Positions 4,219-6,875 of a stretch of DNA of 6,875 nt are shown piece by piece (within the stretch, counting starts at the first letter, position 1; the number at the start of each line of letters is the position of its first letter). This DNA comes from Candidatus Kapaibacterium sp. (GTDB taxonomy: Bacteria; Bacteroidota; Ignavibacteria; Palsa-1295): contig JANWLI010000175.1 in the NCBI GenBank assembly GCA_025450975.1, positions 1 to 6,875 of the forward strand. The letters are read 5' to 3'. The notes beneath the pieces were generated by a model that did not search any database, had not been told where the DNA came from, and was given only the letters and a program-made list of their open reading frames with translations. The translations under genes and the position numbers were made by a program.

Positions 4219-5700
4219 CTACCCGGGCTTCTTACCGGAAGCCGATGTTTCCCACAAACGATCCGGTGCATCCTTCTTCTTCTCCGGACGCGAGATCTCT
4301 CTGCGAATCACCTGCGGCGATTCGAACGGAGCCTCGGTCTGGTGACGCAACGGATCTTCATGGAACAGGAAGTTCTCGATGATATCGGTGAACATGTTCT
4401 TGCTATTCCAATACCATCCATGTGAGAACGAGAACATGTTGCTCCGGAAATCGCAATGGACATTGACAAGATTTTCGTAGAAGTCCAACTTGCCACTGAC
4501 GGGATCGCGCTTATCATGATAGTTGATCCACCGGATATTATCGAAGAGACGCGGAATCGACGGATCGAGAATATACTTCGGCTTCGGCTCGAGCGGAATA
4601 CGCCGCTGCTTAAAGCAGAAGTAGTTGCGAAGCATCTGGATCCTGATGTACTCATGCTTCTCGCTCTGCTCACGTAAGAAGAACGCGATCTTATCGAGCG
4701 GACTGCCGAACGTGATGAGGCCTTCAAGCACATCGGTGATATGCGCAGCCCGGTAACCGGGAGTGACATACGTCCCGTCGGGATTGATACCGCGAATATC
4801 TCCCTGCGTGATCAGGTGGTTCAGACGATTAAGCGTATCGAAGGAGATCTGCGAACCAAGACTATGGCCGGCCAGGATGACTCTTCCATACGGCCGCTGC
4901 TGCTCTTCGGTTGGCTCGATCAGCTTCCGCAGGCACGCGACGCCACCGGTAAGAATGTCTTTGCGGATCTTGTAGTACTCAGACTTCGGATCCAACGTGT
5001 TATAGACGACGATGTCGCCAATAACATTCGTAAAATTGTACGATGAATTCTTTAACGCCGATGACAACGCACTACTGATAAACGACCCCGCAAACGGAAT
5101 GGCCTTGGCGATCTTCGGAAGCAAGTTCGCAACCCACATGATGGCCGGGATGACCTGGCCGACAACAAAGAGCATGCTTGAATACTTGAACCAGTTCAGC
5201 TTGCCGCTCTGGCCGATGAAGGCACTTGTCGATGACGTCTTGCGAAGCAAGCGACCGTTCTCTTCATAGAAGGATCTTCCCTGCTTGACCGTATCGCGGA
5301 TCCAGATCCGAACCTGATCGAGCGACGCATGATCATGTGCCTGCGGCGCCCAGTAGTATTCGTAGAGGTCGAGATGAAAGGCCAGATGATCGCCACGATC
5401 TTTCTCGCGCCTGATCCGGATGAAGTTATTAAAGAAAATGTCGTTCTCCGATCGTTCAAACCGATGCTCAAGATAGATCTCTTCGCCGGTGATATCGGCG
5501 AACGTTTCGACGAGTGTCCTGGCGAATGCGTCGAGCGTCGCAAGCGGCGCCTGGTTGCCGATCCCATGCGTGATCAGGATCGCCGTGTTCTGCGTGATCC
5601 ATCGGGTTTCCGATCGTTGCAACGCCGAGGTAAACTCATGAATATCCCATTTACCATTAGGGGTCATGGTCTCAGATTCGGTTCTGATCTGTTCTGTCAT
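4219..5700 (-). CDS. Alpha/beta hydrolase (lipase/esterase-like) with hydrophobic insertion
   Basis: The 493-residue protein has the landmarks of a serine alpha/beta hydrolase. Residues 41-48, ILITHGIG, form the first core strand and HG oxyanion loop. VILAGHSLGSQ (274-284) is the nucleophile elbow with S280. LITFGSPLDK (328-337) is the following strand. RDPVSG offers D399 as the acid, and FSHGWYW offers H427 as the catalytic base. The order Ser, Asp, His fits the family; D399 and H427 are inferred from position. Between the first strand and the elbow is a large insertion with a hydrophobic stretch at about 172-215, enough for one membrane helix or a re-entrant hairpin, suggesting membrane association without a signal peptide. 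The charged tail 465-493 (EKKKDAPD) is probably disordered. The size and GDIVVYNTLDP segment suggest a lipase-like enzyme acting on lipids or esters; the substrate is unknown. It is convergent with the lipoprotein pair and downstream of the S74 gene. Confidence 0.8.
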   Translation of the reverse strand: MTEQIRTESETMTPNGKWDIHEFTSALQRSETRWITQNTAILITHGIGNQAPLATLDAFARTLVETFADITGEEIYLEHRFERSENDIFFNNFIRIRREKDRGDHLAFHLDLYEYYWAPQAHDHASLDQVRIWIRDTVKQGRSFYEENGRLLRKTSSTSAFIGQSGKLNWFKYSSMLFVVGQVIPAIMWVANLLPKIAKAIPFAGSFISSALSSALKNSSYNFTNVIGDIVVYNTLDPKSEYYKIRKDILTGGVACLRKLIEPTEEQQRPYGRVILAGHSLGSQISFDTLNRLNHLITQGDIRGINPDGTYVTPGYRAAHITDVLEGLITFGSPLDKIAFFLREQSEKHEYIRIQMLRNYFCFKQRRIPLEPKPKYILDPSIPRLFDNIRWINYHDKRDPVSGKLDFYENLVNVHCDFRSNMFSFSHGWYWNSKNMFTDIIENFLFHEDPLRHQTEAPFESPQVIRREISRPEKKKDAPDRLWETSASGKKPG

Positions 5701-5711
5701 AGTATTGATAA

Positions 5712-5750
5712 GGAAGAAACAAAACGCGGGAGACGAGTTGCCTCGTCTCC
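5712..5750 (-). terminator. Intrinsic terminator after the S74 protein gene
   Basis: Arms 5742-5750 and 5729-5737 form a perfect 9-bp stem, GGAGACGAG with CTCGTCTCC on the minus strand, closed by a GCAA tetraloop of the GNRA class. It is followed by CGCGTTTTGTTTC. It starts 13 bases after the S74 stop and ends 28 bases before the ATG of the next co-directional gene at 5700. That leaves almost no room for a separate promoter after the hairpin, so it may be a partial terminator within an operon. Confidence 0.7.
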
Positions 5751-5763
5751 TGCTAACACTATA

Positions 5764-6875
5764 CTATCGCGATACGGCCGGCGGATCGACATCGATACCA
5801 CGATCCTGAAGCAGTTGCTCAAGTTGCAAGATACGCTGTTGCATCGCTTCAAGTTTTGCCGCAAGTTCTTTGATCGCATTGATCTGAATGTAGGTCAGCG
5901 CACTGCCATCAAAGCTCAGGAATGTTTCCTCCGATTTATCGACGCCGCGAGCTTCGCGCACTGCATACGGCATCAACGGCTGCATTTCCTGCGCAATGAT
6001 ACCAACGTACTCGGCGTCGGTTGGCATACCACCTTTGCCGTTATACCGGTACCAGACCGGATCGATCTTTTCGATCACGGAAAGTCCGTCAGCAAATGGA
6101 CGGATACCTTGCTTCATCGTGCGATCGGAGAAGACTGCCCAGAAACCGCCACCTGGTTTTGCAGCAGTCGAAGCATAGAGGCCCCAGCCGCCGCCGCCAG
6201 CGGGAATATCGAAGTACCCCCCAAAGCCGTTAGCTGCAGACGTTCCATAGACTCCCATGCCAGCCCCAGCTGTCTCTCCATAGACACCGAAGCCACTACC
6301 GTCATGAAGGCCGGTAACGCCAACGCCGTTGGCAGTTGTACTCTTATTGTAGCCGCGAACGCCTGTTGTCCAGACGCCAGGATTTGTTGCCGTGACCTCG
6401 CCATAGACACCACTGGCACCGCCGAACGCATTTCCCCCCGCGGTTGTCGAATTCGTTCTCCCTTCGACACCCGCAGAAGTACCCTGGTTACTTATGTGAA
6501 TTCCGCGGACGCCCGAAAGACTCGTACTCGCCCCATACACACCACTGCCATCGACGCTGGAGCCCGTCACACCAACACCACCACCGCCATGCTGAGCAAA
6601 CATCGCCGAAGCATTACCATTACTCGAGAGCGCATAGATCGTATGCCCCGAGCCGACCGAAGTGGCTTCGATCGTTGGCGAAGTATTCGCTGCATTGATC
6701 ACCCGGAAGTAGCCAGCTCGTCCTGTTCCATTCGTCGAAACTTCAACAGCACTCGAGCTATTGCCTGCATCCGGAGAAGTTACTGTTACCCCTTTACCGG
6801 TACCCGAGGTGATGATCGCGAGCAGCGTACCGGCATAATTCGCATTTGTCGCTTCAAGCAAAGCACCTGTACCTC
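5764..6875 (-). CDS. Tail-fibre-like repeat protein with C-terminal peptidase S74 chaperone domain (partial, N-terminus off the right edge)
   Basis: The frame is open through the right edge, so the 5' end is missing; the first TTG in the window, at 6861, is internal and not a start. Numbering from that codon, residues 1-230 are a Gly/Ser/Thr/Ala-rich beta-type repeat region with recurring GVYG, GVRG and GVTG turns, as in trimeric phage fibres and fibre-like bacterial surface proteins. Residues 245-360 match the S74 intramolecular chaperone: SDRTMK has the Ser245-Asp246 and Lys250 arrangement of the autoproteolytic dyad. VIEKIDPVWYRYN, EYVGIIAQEMQPLMP and LTYIQINAIKELAAKLEAM follow in the expected order. 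The end is a coiled coil (about 330-352). In known members the domain drives trimer folding and then cuts itself off before the Ser. No phage structural genes are adjacent, so a cellular surface fibre or adhesin is as likely as a phage remnant. A terminator follows the stop. Confidence 0.85.
   Translation of the reverse strand, partial: GTGALLEATNANYAGTLLAIITSGTGKGVTVTSPDAGNSSSAVEVSTNGTGRAGYFRVINAANTSPTIEATSVGSGHTIYALSSNGNASAMFAQHGGGGVGVTGSSVDGSGVYGASTSLSGVRGIHISNQGTSAGVEGRTNSTTAGGNAFGGASGVYGEVTATNPGVWTTGVRGYNKSTTANGVGVTGLHDGSGFGVYGETAGAGMGVYGTSAANGFGGYFDIPAGGGGWGLYASTAAKPGGGFWAVFSDRTMKQGIRPFADGLSVIEKIDPVWYRYNGKGGMPTDAEYVGIIAQEMQPLMPYAVREARGVDKSEETFLSFDGSALTYIQINAIKELAAKLEAMQQRILQLEQLLQDRGIDVDPPAVSR

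Noticed and set aside
4308..4769. Second minus-strand open frame inside the hydrolase gene
   Set aside because: It is a Ser/Arg-rich shadow frame of the hydrolase, whose own frame carries the full set of catalytic motifs.
6114..6470. Minus-strand 118-codon open frame inside the S74 protein gene
   Set aside because: It is an alternative-frame shadow of the glycine-rich repeat region, with no start context or domain.

Overview
The window looks like chromosomal DNA of moderate GC from the Bacteroidota/Chlorobiota/Kapabacteria side of the tree. This placement is an inference. It rests on TAnnTTTG-type -7 promoter elements upstream of two genes, the absence of Shine-Dalgarno sequences, short signal peptides ending in MAQ, lipoproteins beginning CGK after the lipobox, and intergenic DNA packed with short GC-rich hairpin repeats. 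No rRNA, tRNA, transposase, integrase or CRISPR array is visible.

Layout: (1) Positions 1-1008, minus strand: the N-terminal 336 codons of a ferritin-like protein whose 3' end lies off the left edge. Upstream of it is a hairpin with a U-tract that looks like a terminator in the direction of this gene. (2) 1208-2131, plus strand: an exported TPR-repeat protein, divergent from the ferritin-like gene. (3) 2132-3003: an 872-base stretch with no credible gene. It holds a foldback element with inverted ends, two hairpin repeats that show a compensatory base-pair change, a perfect DnaA-box 9-mer, three short tandem repeats, and an array of seven same-strand GTGTAAAT-like motifs. (4) 3004-3549 and 3580-4128, plus strand: two tandemly duplicated SnoaL-like (ester cyclase family) lipoproteins, closed by a strong hairpin terminator. 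(5) 4219-5700, minus strand: a large alpha/beta hydrolase with a GHSLG nucleophile elbow and a hydrophobic, probably membrane-associated insertion. (6) 5764-6875, minus strand: the C-terminal part of a glycine-rich, tail-fibre-like repeat protein ending in a peptidase S74 intramolecular chaperone domain with its Ser-Lys dyad. Its 5' end lies off the right edge.

The genes do not form an obvious pathway. The only clear functional unit is the duplicated lipoprotein pair. The TPR protein, the lipoproteins and probably the S74 protein are envelope or surface proteins. The S74 gene and the hydrolase gene are co-directional, with a terminator-like hairpin between them. The parts most worth a second look are the ferritin-gene leader, the 2132-3003 repeat cluster, and the duplicated lipoproteins.
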